Source: Leptodesmis sichuanensis A121
Lineage (GTDB): Bacteria; Cyanobacteriota; Cyanobacteriia; Leptolyngbyales; Leptolyngbyaceae
Assembly (NCBI RefSeq): GCF_021379005.1
Contig: NZ_CP075171.1
Span: forward strand, 248,001-312,000
Length of the DNA stretch: 64,000 nucleotides
Reading direction: 5' to 3'
Under the pieces are notes generated by a model. The model saw nothing but the letters and a program-made list of their open reading frames with translations. It had not been told where the DNA came from and searched no databases. A program made the position numbers and the translations under genes. Every line of letters starts with the position of its first letter. Within the stretch, counting starts at the first letter, position 1. This document shows positions 9,401 through 17,099 of the stretch, in pieces.

Positions 9401-10545
9401 CCCAACCCTGTTGCCACAAATAAGGTCAACCAGGATAAAAACGCTGTTTTGCCATTGTTGACCTCGAGCGCTCCGGTAAAATTAGACTCTGGTACCACGA
9501 CGATCGCCAGCCAGTTTAACTCCCCTGCGAGGGGAACGGTGCGCACAAAATATCGTTGATGATTGAACCAGAAACTGGCAGACTGAGACTGGTTTAGGGG
9601 AACCTGGCCTGTGGCCTGTCCCCTGGAGGTCAGCAGATAGGTGGCAGCAGCACGAGTCAGCGGATTTTGGCTTTGCAGAGAAGATAACCGCCGATGCTTC
9701 ACAGCCACATTTTGAGCATGATTTGGCCTGCGCTGCTGATCAAATGGGACTTCCCCAGTAGAGGTGGCCACCAGCAACCCATCTGGTTCGATCAAAAACA
9801 CCTGCCCGGTTTTGCTGATCTGCAAATTTTTTAGAAAATCGCCGAGTTGAGTAAGATAGACACTGGCCGCCAAAACTCCACTAAACTGGCCCCTGGCATT
9901 GTTGAACGGGAGCGCGTGAATCAGTTGCAGCATGGGAGTGTCTTGCCCCATTGCCAAGGTAACGACCAGTCGCCAGGTGCCATCGGGCGATCGCCGTGCC
10001 TTCTCATACCAGGGATTTCCAGGCGGATCATTATGCGAATCGTAATTCCGGCGGATGTCTTGCAGGGCTAAATTTTTGCCATTTTGATCTGCAAAATAGC
10101 GATACAATCCCCAGTCGGTGCCGGTTGGCTTAAATCTCCGAAGAATCAAAGAGTCAGGCTGCGGGCGTTCTACAGCAAGAAATTCACGCTTTTCATTAAT
10201 CAGCCCCAGTGCACTAAGCGTAGGCATGAGCCGTAGCTGTTCTACATAATGGGGTTCTACAGTTTTGAGATTAAACCCATCGATGTATCCGGCTCGAATG
10301 GCAGAGGCATTGGTGCGATTGGCTAGTTTGGCAAACTCCAGATTTTCATTTAACTGGTGAACGACAAGATTTCCCGTCTCCTCCATCAACCGATTGGCCA
10401 GATTTTCGACTGTCTGCTGCCCACTGCGATAAGACAGATACCCTACCAGTGCCACGGCTCCTACAGTTTGGAGCACAAAGGGCACCACCAATACCCACCG
10501 TAAGGGGATACCAGACAGGGGATGGCGAAAAAGACGATGAGCCAT
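6469..10545 (-). CDS. multi-PAS transmembrane sensor histidine kinase
   Basis: A 1358-residue membrane sensor kinase. A helix at about residues 17-37 is followed by an extracytoplasmic Cache-like sensor of about 330 residues, a second helix near 367-389 and a HAMP linker. About five PAS/PAC modules follow between 450 and 1075; three carry clear PAC endings of the type DVSDRKQAE. The HisKA dimerisation domain has its phospho-His at about 1098 in SHELRTPL. The HATPase domain has an N box (NLLGNAIKF), G1 (DQGRGIP), F (FGRFQQVD) and G2 (GGTGLGL). About 30 low-complexity residues encoded by heptamer repeats sit between the N and G1 boxes (about 1237-1266). The C-terminus (HNDE) is encoded by another heptamer array shared with the CheY gene. 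Confidence 0.93.
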   Translation of the reverse strand: MAHRLFRHPLSGIPLRWVLVVPFVLQTVGAVALVGYLSYRSGQQTVENLANRLMEETGNLVVHQLNENLEFAKLANRTNASAIRAGYIDGFNLKTVEPHYVEQLRLMPTLSALGLINEKREFLAVERPQPDSLILRRFKPTGTDWGLYRYFADQNGKNLALQDIRRNYDSHNDPPGNPWYEKARRSPDGTWRLVVTLAMGQDTPMLQLIHALPFNNARGQFSGVLAASVYLTQLGDFLKNLQISKTGQVFLIEPDGLLVATSTGEVPFDQQRRPNHAQNVAVKHRRLSSLQSQNPLTRAAATYLLTSRGQATGQVPLNQSQSASFWFNHQRYFVRTVPLAGELNWLAIVVVPESNFTGALEVNNGKTAFLSWLTLFVATGLGILTSRWISKPILRLSQASRALAQGEWQQSLKEDSPITELKTLNTSFNQTAEQLQRSLDLTRLALYESQDKFAKIFRTSPDAVNIVSMEDGTYVEVNEQFVQITGYSREEVIGHTALELNLLADPEQALQLGEMLQTGQPIRNLEIKLRTRAGQFKTGLMSSELLDLEGQRCVLSIFKDVSDRKQAEQALRDSEARFQKIADAAPGEIYILLQHPDGSYEFEYMSPACRDIQELEPEQILRYPELSFEQVHPDDRAGMYTCAAESAATLQPFSHEWRLITPSGLVKWVQVSARPERRQNGDIAWYGVLQDISDRKQVEAALRQSEEHFQKLAAASPGVIYTVVEYPDGPVRYEYLSPAFEEIHEVPVADVLQDATITLQQIHPDDRAGYQQAVAESLAAMQPFKHEWRIITPSGKTKWIQASSRPERRENGEIAWHGVVVDVTDRKQAEAKLEQAIQQIDTHFENSPLAIVQWDQHYRVLRWSKQAERIFGWTAAEVIHQSWLDWNFVYEADLEYVNTSIAPLLNGAVSNISIQNRNYTKEGRVITCQWYTSAVFDETGNLLSMLSFAQDISDRLRAELELTKAHDLREAIFNEATDAIFLVEAPPNQLILDCNQCAVEMFEVECKQDLIGIEGNTLQKTQFTAEELAAIGAELMQKGYWSREIEYVTKQGRIFWGSMAAKPIQIGDQMLQLVRLTDISDRHELDRIKDEFISIVSHELRTPLTAIRGSLGILETGILNEEPDTVHHMLQVAVRNSERLVRLVNDILDLERLESGKVQLVMEPCWVSDLMEMALEGMQAIAAEADITLHSSPIHAQVCAAPDAIVQALTNLLGNAIKFSSPGGMVWLKAEIGNGERQEDLTQNSKLKTQNSFPPPPCLLSTPYLLFSIKDQGRGIPADKLDNIFGRFQQVDVSDARQKGGTGLGLAICKSIIQQHGGQIWAESVLGQGSTFYFTLPLQQDQEGKGESGIGNPDHNDE
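6749..6824. repeat. heptamer-type repeats inside the kinase gene
   Basis: On the + strand GTAGGGA/GTAGAAA/GTAGGCA-like units and GGGGGGA units are followed by four copies of GTTTTGA. The same type of repeat is found between genes elsewhere in the window (22582-22652). Here it is in frame in the ATPase domain of the sensor kinase, encoding stretches such as NSKLKTQNS and FPPPPCLL. Confidence 0.85.
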
Positions 10546-10587
10546 GCAAGCAGGAACCGAAAGGGAAAGACAGGCGATCGTAGAAAT

Positions 10588-10655
10588 AAAGCAAGTCCAG
10601 CGAGAGAACGGTCGTTTTCCGATCGGGGAAACTCCAGTTCTGGATTTGGATAAGG
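10588..10655. repeat. dispersed palindromic repeat, copy 2
   Basis: Shares the core AGTCCAGCGAGAGAACGGTC and TTTTCCGATC with copy 1, but its 3' arm is shortened and ends at GGATAAGG instead of GGTTTA. It lies about 40 bp upstream of the sensor kinase start codon. Confidence 0.75.
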
Positions 10656-10696
10656 AGGGAGATGATTAATTAATAAAGTATAAGAATAAAGTATAA

Positions 10697-10721
10697 GCCC
10701 CCCAGTTATAGTTTGGGGGGC
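10697..10721. terminator. GC-rich hairpin
   Basis: GCCCCCC and GGGGGGC arms of seven bases around an 11-base loop. It may act as a terminator, but there is no strong T-run on either side and no gene ends close to it, so the role is uncertain. Confidence 0.4.
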
Positions 10722-10734
10722 AGCATTTATAACC

Positions 10735-10808
10735 CTAAACCAAGACCAGCGAGAGAACGGTCGTTTTCCCATAAATGAAACTATGGTTCTGGACTTGGAC
10801 AAGGTTTA
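10735..10808. repeat. dispersed palindromic repeat, copy 3
   Basis: Full-length copy beginning TAAACCAAGACCAG and ending GGACTTGGACAAGGTTTA, with a different loop (CATAAATG) from copies 1 and 4. Loop variation with conserved arms points to selection for the hairpin. Confidence 0.75.
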
Positions 10809-11045
10809 TTTATGAACCCTTCTCATTTCAAATGAAGGGCAATTTTAATAGCCACTTTCGTTCCTTGTCACTCTTCTATTTTGTCGCACAGGTCAGCGAT
10901 CTCCATCTCTCAAAAGGTATTTTGCCTCTCTGCCAAAAGCAATATTTGAAATTAAGTTCAGTCTTAATAGCTTCTAACCTTCAATCAATTCCCTGCTGCT
11001 TAAAAAAGCAGTTAGCATCTGTTGAGATATAGCAATATACGAATA

Positions 11046-11118
11046 TAAAGCAAGTCCAGCGAGAGAACGGTCGTTTTCCGATCAGAGAAACTAAGGTTCT
11101 GGACTTAAACAAGGTTTA
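11046..11118. repeat. dispersed palindromic repeat, copy 4
   Basis: Full-length copy with the AGTCCAGCGAGAGAACGGTC core and a 3' arm GGTTCTGGACTTAAACAAGG. It lies about 80 bp upstream of the protein-kinase-like gene. Confidence 0.75.
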
Positions 11119-11196
11119 TATTACTTTCAGCATCGGTTTAATGAGATTTACAGAAATCAGTTAGCATCTTAGAGCGCGTTGCGTGGAAAGCAGCAA

Positions 11197-11862
11197 ATGA
11201 ACGTACTCCTGGAAAGCATTCGTCAAACCCTGCTGCCTGGGGTCAAAATTGCCAGTCTGGATCCTCACAATCCAGTCGTTGTTCATTACGTCCCTCCACC
11301 CTGGCAGGTATTAGGCACTGGAAATTATGCTGCCGTGTTTTATCATCCTGATTTTCCAGATCAGGTTGTTAAGGTTTATGCGCCTGGTCGTTCTGGGCAG
11401 CAAGAAGAGATTCAGGTCTATCGCCGTTTGGGGCCACATCCTGCCTTCTCGCAACTGTTGTATGCCGGAGACGAGTTTCTGATCCTCAAGCGGCTGCACG
11501 GCATTACGTTATATAACGCGATGCATCTGGGCATACCAATTCCCAAACAGGTCATCCAGGATATTGATGAGGCTCTTCGCTATGCTCGTCAACGTGGGCT
11601 ATTTCCCCATGATGTCCATGGACGGAATGTGATGATGCAAGACGGACGGGGATTGGTGGTGGATGTTTCTGATTTTCTGCACCAGGAGACGTGTTCTGCC
11701 TGGAAGGATTTGAAAACAGCGTACTATTGGCTCTATCGCCCGTTTTTGAGTCCACTACGGGTACGAGTCCCCTATTTCATGCTGGATCTTGTTCGGCTGG
11801 TCTACCGTCTGTGGCGGCGGTTCACTGATGCCTGGGGGCACTTCCTCCTAAAGGGTCGGTAA
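11197..11862 (+). CDS. small protein-kinase-like protein
   Basis: A 221-residue protein with a reduced eukaryotic-type kinase fold. There is a glycine-rich loop (LGTGNYAAVF), the ATP-binding Lys in VVKVYAPG, a catalytic-loop-like HDVHGRNVMM and a metal-binding-like VVDVSDF in place of DFG. It is shorter than Hanks kinases and resembles the RIO/lipopolysaccharide-kinase-like group. The C-terminus is hydrophobic and basic and may touch the membrane. The frame also allows a TTG at 11179, but ATG 11197 has GGAAAG upstream. Its last 15 bases overlap the end of the convergent TrpD-like gene. Confidence 0.75.
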   Translation: MNVLLESIRQTLLPGVKIASLDPHNPVVVHYVPPPWQVLGTGNYAAVFYHPDFPDQVVKVYAPGRSGQQEEIQVYRRLGPHPAFSQLLYAGDEFLILKRLHGITLYNAMHLGIPIPKQVIQDIDEALRYARQRGLFPHDVHGRNVMMQDGRGLVVDVSDFLHQETCSAWKDLKTAYYWLYRPFLSPLRVRVPYFMLDLVRLVYRLWRRFTDAWGHFLLKGR

Positions 11863-12924
11863 CGGCGTTGTAGCTTGTTGCAGGGTTTGCAGGGTTTGTT
11901 TGACCTGCCCCTGGATGAGCAAAGTTTCAGCCCTGCGAATCCCTGCTTCGATGGATGAACAGGCACCACACCGCCACAGGTAAAAGCCACTATTCCAGAC
12001 GATCGATTGCATTAACTCCGAAGGATGGCCATCCAGAACCGCATTCATGGCTTCTACCAGGTCAGGCACAGAAGTCAGGGGAACATTTTTCGTTTCAAAT
12101 CCAAAATCGCGGGCGTGGAGGTGGAGGCGATCGAGGGAGGGGGGGAGGGGGAGAGAGGATGCGGAAGTATTACTTAAACCGATGATGGCGGTGCGTTCGC
12201 GGGGCAGGTCGCAGCTTCCTTCCAAGCCTTTAACGGTGGTGTAGAAGGTTACACCCCGCAGCGCCAGAGCTTCCTGGAACATGAATTCGGTGGGTGGATG
12301 AACAAATCCTGGAACGACGTGAGCGCGGCCTGCATAAGGGCACCACATCAACTCCATCGTGGCAAGAGGGGGACGTTTGCCAATTTGCTCCCGGTAAGGA
12401 ACTAATCCGTGTGCCAGGGGAAAATGGGTAGGCAGATAGATAAACCCCAGGCCAGTTTTTTCCAGTACGGTTTGCACTTGAGCCAGGGATAAGCCTGTCC
12501 AGTCCACCCCCAACCCCTGCCAGAATTCAATCAGGGGGGCACCTTCTTTGGTGGGCATCCGATCGCCCCCATGCAAAATGACTGGACATCCAGCAGTGGC
12601 CAGCACCAAAGCGGTGAGGGGGGCAAGGGGAGCGGTGCGGGTACGGCCATCATAGGGGATGCCCAGTACAGTAACGGGATGGGAAGACTGGATAGGCTGC
12701 AATTGGGGGCCAAGTTCCTCATAGGCATCCAGCATTCCGGCCAGTTCTTCGCCTGTGGGTCGGCGCATACGATGGGCAATCATAAATGCGCCAATCTGGG
12801 CGGGGGTGGCTTCCTGTAACAACATCAGGCGAGTGGCCATAGCTGCTTCCTCGCGAGTGAGCTGTTCTCCTGTATGGGGGCCACTCCCAACTTTCCGCAG
12901 GAGTGCTCTAAAGGTGTGACTCAT
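11848..12924 (-). CDS. anthranilate phosphoribosyltransferase-family protein
   Basis: A 358-residue protein of the TrpD/TrpD2 (glycosyl transferase family 3) fold. The N-terminal helical domain has the family pattern REEAAMATRLMLLQEATPAQIGAF, split here as REEAAMATRLML and ATPAQIGAFMIAHRMR. The phosphoribosyl-binding region reads HGGDRMPTKEG. It lacks the standard TrpD substrate motif, so it is probably a TrpD2-like paralogue rather than the tryptophan enzyme. The ATG at 12924 has GGGAGAAC upstream; the open frame extends further to 12981. It follows the LysR gene by 13 bp and is probably in the same operon. A proline/serine stretch near 12140 (SSLPLPPSL) is encoded by G/A-rich repeats. Confidence 0.75.
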   Translation of the reverse strand: MSHTFRALLRKVGSGPHTGEQLTREEAAMATRLMLLQEATPAQIGAFMIAHRMRRPTGEELAGMLDAYEELGPQLQPIQSSHPVTVLGIPYDGRTRTAPLAPLTALVLATAGCPVILHGGDRMPTKEGAPLIEFWQGLGVDWTGLSLAQVQTVLEKTGLGFIYLPTHFPLAHGLVPYREQIGKRPPLATMELMWCPYAGRAHVVPGFVHPPTEFMFQEALALRGVTFYTTVKGLEGSCDLPRERTAIIGLSNTSASSLPLPPSLDRLHLHARDFGFETKNVPLTSVPDLVEAMNAVLDGHPSELMQSIVWNSGFYLWRCGACSSIEAGIRRAETLLIQGQVKQTLQTLQQATTPLPTL

Positions 12925-12937
12925 GAATAGTTCTCCC

Positions 12938-13918
12938 TTAACCTTCGATCGCAACTGTGGACAGAGGATGGGAACAGACACTTTGCGGTAGTTGTTCTGT
13001 CACCAGGCTATAGAAATGCTGAATGGGAGGAATCTGCAAGCGATCGCGAGTAGTCACCATCACCACCTGCCGGGTCAGGGGTGGATCGGATAATTCCGCT
13101 TCATTGACTCCTGCACTGGCATGAACTGTAGATGCGATCGGGCGAATTGCCAGGGAAGGATCGGCGTAGGCATCAACCAGTGCAGTTTCCGGGAGGAGGG
13201 CAACCAGTTCCCCCTGTCTTACCACTCCCCGAAAAGCATCGGGTGTGTTCAACTCCAGTACCGCCCGCAATGTTGCACCCCGCCGTTCAAACTGTTCCTG
13301 GACAATTCGCTGCATACCATACCCATCTTTGAAGACTACCTGGGGATATTGAGTCAATTCCGCCCAGGGCACGGCTTTATAGTGTGCCAGAGGATGGGTC
13401 GCAGCGACCAACACTTTAATTGGCTCTTCATACAGGACTTGAATCACCAGATCTGGACTGGCCGTGAGAAAGCGGTTGTTCATGACGATCGCCAGATCGA
13501 CGAGGCCATCCTTCAGCACTTTTAAGGAGCGATCGCTGCCCAGAGCCGTCACCCGCAATTGCACATCGGGATAGTCTCGACAAAATTGCTGCAAGATGGG
13601 AGGCAAATGATAGGAACAAATGGAGTGAATTGCCGCGACACAGAGTTCTGGCTGCTTACCAGCCAATAAATCGCGGATATCCTCCTGAGCATTTTTCCAT
13701 TCCTGACAAATTTTCCTGGCACGAGGCAACAGGCGATCGCCCGCGATCGTCAGCTTGGCCTGTGTCGTCCGATGAAACAACGGTGCCCCCAGATCCGCTT
13801 CCAACCCCTGAATCTGACGACTGATGGCAGATTGAGTTACCCCACACTGCTGTGCGGCCTTTTGAAAGCTGCCCGTTTCCGCCACGGCTAAAAATGCCTG
13901 TAATTGCTCTACCCGCAT
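12938..13918 (-). CDS. LysR-family transcriptional regulator
   Basis: A 326-residue LysR regulator. The N-terminal winged helix-turn-helix covers about residues 1-60 (FLAVAETGSFQKAA, QSAISRQIQGLE, LFHRTT). A two-lobed effector-binding domain covers about 90-300. The start is the ATG of MRVEQLQAFLAV. It lies directly upstream of the TrpD-like gene on the same strand and probably controls it, together with its own transcription. The effector is unknown. Confidence 0.92.
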   Translation of the reverse strand: MRVEQLQAFLAVAETGSFQKAAQQCGVTQSAISRQIQGLEADLGAPLFHRTTQAKLTIAGDRLLPRARKICQEWKNAQEDIRDLLAGKQPELCVAAIHSICSYHLPPILQQFCRDYPDVQLRVTALGSDRSLKVLKDGLVDLAIVMNNRFLTASPDLVIQVLYEEPIKVLVAATHPLAHYKAVPWAELTQYPQVVFKDGYGMQRIVQEQFERRGATLRAVLELNTPDAFRGVVRQGELVALLPETALVDAYADPSLAIRPIASTVHASAGVNEAELSDPPLTRQVVMVTTRDRLQIPPIQHFYSLVTEQLPQSVCSHPLSTVAIEG

Positions 13919-14038
13919 GCAATCCCAGTGTAACGTAGGTCACACTTCTCACTTCAAGTGACCTTATCGGATTTGATCTGCGACATCAGTAGAGATTGAT
14001 ACAGCTTGTTAGCCTTCTCCAGAATTGAGCCAAAATTA

Positions 14039-14095
14039 GGGTTTTAAAATCCCTGCGATGCGTTATGGCTAATGCCGAACCCATCCTACAACTGG
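14039..14095. repeat. dispersed hairpin repeat (GTAGGATGGGTT type)
   Basis: On the minus strand this reads GTAGGATGGGTTCGGCATTA, then GCC and TAACGCATCGCAGGGATTTT. The second copy, in the opposite orientation, is at 42776-42820. The inner part GCRTTAGCCRTAACGC is a palindrome. Confidence 0.7.
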
Positions 14096-14114
14096 GGGAT
14101 GATGGGATTGCCCC

Positions 14115-14984
14115 TTACCGGAAATTTCCTGGATTCAATCTCCGTCCAGGTTGGGAAGAAAATCCAGATTTCAAGTAGGTTCCGGTGCCACCATCGGCAC
14201 GATCAAGGAAGGGCCGCAGATAAATGCCGTTAGCAGAGGAACGGCCAGAAGCGGTACCGGGTAAGCCGCCAATATTCAGCCAGCGTCCCAGTTGGCCAAT
14301 GATGCCGTTAATTCCTCCCTGACCTGTACTGGTGAAAGTTGTCACGCCTTGAGTTTGCTGACCACTATCGGCAACTGTGAGATTCTGGAAGACGCGATCG
14401 CGGGTGGAAGTGGGATCCTGGCCAGGAGGAACGGTAAACACGATACGGCAGGTAGGAATTCGTTGGGTTGTTACACAAACCGTGTTGTACCCATTCTCTA
14501 ACCCCGTTTGCATTTCCAGTAAACCATCCGGTCGGTACGACTCTAATCGCCGACTGATTTCATTACACCGACGCGCCGAATCCCAACCGCCGCCCATCGT
14601 GCTGGGAACCGCCCAGGGATAAGAACGTCCTGGTTGGCTTTCCGGGCGATACATGACTGTGTACTGACCGTTACTAATCTCGCAGGTAAACCGGGTGCCC
14701 GTGCTGTTCCCCGTACCAGTGCCTGGATAAGAAGGACGAGTAGAACTGGGAGAGGAGGGTTCTGTATCCACAATCACGTCCTGATCAGGATTGGTCGATC
14801 GCCCAGTCGCAGGTTGAGGAGTTACTGAACCAGCAGGTTCTCCATCCAGTGGTAAGGCCAAAGCGCTGGCAGCAGTACTTGCGAGCAGCAGCAATACGGA
14901 GAAGGTGATCCCCGTTGCTCGGCTCAAGCGACGCATCGGTGGCATGAGAATCCCTGATTTAGCTGACAATGGCTGATGTGACAT
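14115..14984 (-). CDS. secreted COP23-domain protein
   Basis: A 289-residue exported protein. A basic start is followed by a hydrophobic signal segment (GITFSVLLLLASTAASALA) and an Ala-X-Ala cleavage region near residue 43. A Pro/Ser/Thr-rich linker comes next, and then a COP23-like domain with spaced cysteines: FTCEISNGQYTVMY, WDSARRCNEISRRLESYRP, YNTVCVTTQ and CRIVFTVPPG. COP23 is a peripheral membrane protein whose abundance oscillates in a marine Synechococcus; the biochemical role is unknown. AGAGG lies about six bases before the ATG. It is transcribed divergently from the histidine kinase-like gene. Confidence 0.8.
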   Translation of the reverse strand: MSHQPLSAKSGILMPPMRRLSRATGITFSVLLLLASTAASALALPLDGEPAGSVTPQPATGRSTNPDQDVIVDTEPSSPSSTRPSYPGTGTGNSTGTRFTCEISNGQYTVMYRPESQPGRSYPWAVPSTMGGGWDSARRCNEISRRLESYRPDGLLEMQTGLENGYNTVCVTTQRIPTCRIVFTVPPGQDPTSTRDRVFQNLTVADSGQQTQGVTTFTSTGQGGINGIIGQLGRWLNIGGLPGTASGRSSANGIYLRPFLDRADGGTGTYLKSGFSSQPGRRLNPGNFR

Positions 14985-15359
14985 AGCGAACCTCTGGATG
15001 TAATGATCTTAAGAAACCCGGTTTCCTAAAAGAACGTGCAAAAAGCTCGGAAATGATGCAAAAAAACCGGGTTTCTAGCAACAGCGCTTAGTTCTAGGCA
15101 GACGCTCAAACACGATCGTAAGTTCCCTACCTTGACGCTTTGATCATTGAGAAAAGGATAATGCACCCGCCTGCTGAGAAGCGGAAATCGTCACCTGATC
15201 GGTTCGGTTCAGCGACTACCATTTCTTCCTTATTCCAGATACTCTCGTAATAGCAGGACATTGGCTCACTGACTTCACCCCTTTGGAAGACAGCAAGCCA
15301 TCGTCTCGTGTGGGGAATGCTACCAGCAATCAGAACTTTAAACACAGGGGGTGAAACGG
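14985..15359. other. divergent intergenic region with palindromes
   Basis: Contains two copies of the palindromic motif GAAACCCGGTTTC, at 15013-15025 and in inverted form at 15061-15075 (AAAAACCGGGTTTCT). The motif resembles short dispersed repeats of cyanobacteria. A 95-codon minus-strand frame at 15127-15414 looks like a chance frame. Promoters of both flanking genes should lie here. Confidence 0.5.
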
Positions 15360-17045
15360 GTGCCCAAGTGGTTGTTACCAACCTTAAGTGAAGTATTAAC
15401 GTCGAGTGAGCCAACCCGGATCCTCGGCAATTCTGGGCAAGCCAATTCCAATACAGCGTATGCTGTCAACTCCAAAAACTCTGAGTTTGAGACTGGCCCG
15501 TCCCAGCAGGGTAGCTCACCTACGCTACGACAACTCAGAGCCGAACGAGAGTGGTATGGGGCGATCGCAGCCCTGAATATCCTTTTGCAACAGTCTTTGA
15601 ATGAGCCGGATGTTATGGCTTCCACCATTGATGTGAATGGCGAGTCCATACGTCAGGGAATCGTGATCTCTGGGCCTGCTCCCGTTCTTAGCCAGCCCAA
15701 CGTTGTGCAGCATATTTCCACCTGGACATTAGCCGCTCATTCCATCCATTCTCCCAATTGGGTGGCCTTTCAACTGTTGCCCGTCGATAAAACAACCGTC
15801 GCTACCCCTTATACACCGCCCGTACTACCCCTGCTACCTGGTGATCCACTTGCTACAGAGCAATTTTGCCTGGTACTGACTCCCCGCTTCAGCCTGATTC
15901 TGGTGTTGGGAGAAACGTTGAGCGGCGATCCAGCTTTTCTGTTTTCCTTCACTCCAGAAGTGGTGCAGCACGCCTGGGGGGCAATTCGTCCCCGAATTTT
16001 GCTGATGAACTCCCAACAGGTGGATCATCTGGATGATTTGATCCAGCACTTTCCACCCGTTACCCCAGATTACAAAACGGTGATGCAATTCAGCCGTTTG
16101 ATGCTGGAGCAGATGCCGGATGAGTTGCCAGGAACTCAGCGGGAAAAAGACGCTTACTCCAATGGGGAAAGCCGCAAGACAGAAAGTCAGGGAACAATAA
16201 ATGGCAACGGATTCAAGTCCCCGTGTCGCCATAGCAAGGCTGCTAACGCTCAACCTGTGCTGCAAGAGGTGGTTCATACCAGTAGTTCCACTGCAGAACG
16301 GTTGGATGTGGAACTGGTGCAGGCGATCGCGCACGAAGTACGGACTCCTCTAACAACCATCCGTACGCTGACCCGATCGCTGTTGAAGCGGACTGATCTG
16401 CCCCCTGATGTAATGCGACGATTGGGGATTATCGATCGGGAATGTAGTGAACAAATCGATCGCTTTGGGCTAATCTTCCGGGCGGTTGAACTGGAAACGT
16501 CTGCGGCTCAGCCAGCCTCGATGTCCCTGATTCGCACCTCTTTGGCAGAGGTCTTTCAGCAAAGTATTCCCCGCTGGCAACAACAGGCCAGCCAACGGCA
16601 AATGACTCTGGATGTCACCCTGCCGCAACGGATGCCCACCGTAGTCAGCGATCCAACAGTACTTGATCAGGCGTTGACTAGCTTGATTGAACGCTTTACC
16701 CGCAACCTTCCTGCAGGTAGCCATATTCAAGTTGAAGTGACCCTGGCCGGGAATCAGTTAAAGTTGCAATTGCAATCCCAACCTGAAGAGAACGAGAATG
16801 GCTGGGACAGCTTTGCGCACAGTGCTCAATCTTTACCCAAAGCACTGGGCCAACTGCTCACCTTTCAGCCCGAAACAGGTTGCCTGAGCCTGAATTTAAC
16901 GGTGACGAAGAATCTGTTCCAGGCGATCGGCGGCAAATTGATTGTCAAACAACGTCCCAGACAGGGCGAAGTGATGACGGTCTACCTGCCCCTGGAAGTG
17001 GGTGGCTCCAGTATTCTGGAAAGCAATAATGTTATTACGGTGTAA
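15360..17045 (+). CDS. histidine kinase with degenerate ATPase domain
   Basis: A protein of about 561 residues from GTG 15360, which has AGGGG at nine bases; an in-frame GTG at 15351 sits too close to that site. The N-terminal 300 residues form a sensor region without membrane helices, so the protein is cytoplasmic. The HisKA domain is clear (AIAHEVRTPLTTIRTL) with the phospho-His. The following ATPase domain lacks a normal N box (ALTSLIERFTRNL where NLLxNA is expected) and has no visible DxGxG box, though a final GGKLIVKQRPRQGEVMTVYL strand matches the end of HATPase domains. It may be a pseudokinase or a scaffold. It lies between two secreted-protein genes on the opposite strand. Confidence 0.75.
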   Translation: MPKWLLPTLSEVLTSSEPTRILGNSGQANSNTAYAVNSKNSEFETGPSQQGSSPTLRQLRAEREWYGAIAALNILLQQSLNEPDVMASTIDVNGESIRQGIVISGPAPVLSQPNVVQHISTWTLAAHSIHSPNWVAFQLLPVDKTTVATPYTPPVLPLLPGDPLATEQFCLVLTPRFSLILVLGETLSGDPAFLFSFTPEVVQHAWGAIRPRILLMNSQQVDHLDDLIQHFPPVTPDYKTVMQFSRLMLEQMPDELPGTQREKDAYSNGESRKTESQGTINGNGFKSPCRHSKAANAQPVLQEVVHTSSSTAERLDVELVQAIAHEVRTPLTTIRTLTRSLLKRTDLPPDVMRRLGIIDRECSEQIDRFGLIFRAVELETSAAQPASMSLIRTSLAEVFQQSIPRWQQQASQRQMTLDVTLPQRMPTVVSDPTVLDQALTSLIERFTRNLPAGSHIQVEVTLAGNQLKLQLQSQPEENENGWDSFAHSAQSLPKALGQLLTFQPETGCLSLNLTVTKNLFQAIGGKLIVKQRPRQGEVMTVYLPLEVGGSSILESNNVITV

Positions 17046-17051
17046 TGAGAA

Positions 17052-17076
17052 ACCCGGAATCTGGCAGATTCCGGGT
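17052..17076. terminator. bidirectional terminator hairpin
   Basis: Perfect 11-bp stem ACCCGGAATCT/AGATTCCGGGT with a 3-base loop, seven bases after the kinase stop and before the convergent gene end. The + side is followed by a weak T-run (AATTTT). Confidence 0.7.
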
Positions 17077-17099
17077 CTTCAAGTAATTTTCTGCCCTTG

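Larger units (their letters stand above)
10546..11196. other. intergenic region rich in palindromic repeats
   Basis: About 650 bp with no credible gene. It contains three full copies of the palindromic repeat, a terminator-like GC hairpin at 10697-10721, a smaller hairpin at 10991-11009 (CTGCTGCTTAAAAAAGCAG) and a 12-bp direct repeat CAGTTAGCATCT at 11007 and 11157 on either side of copy 4. Confidence 0.6.

Noticed and set aside
15127-15414. Minus-strand frame of 95 codons upstream of the histidine kinase
   Set aside because: It overlaps the kinase start, has no family features and no ribosome site, and the region looks like a divergent promoter area.
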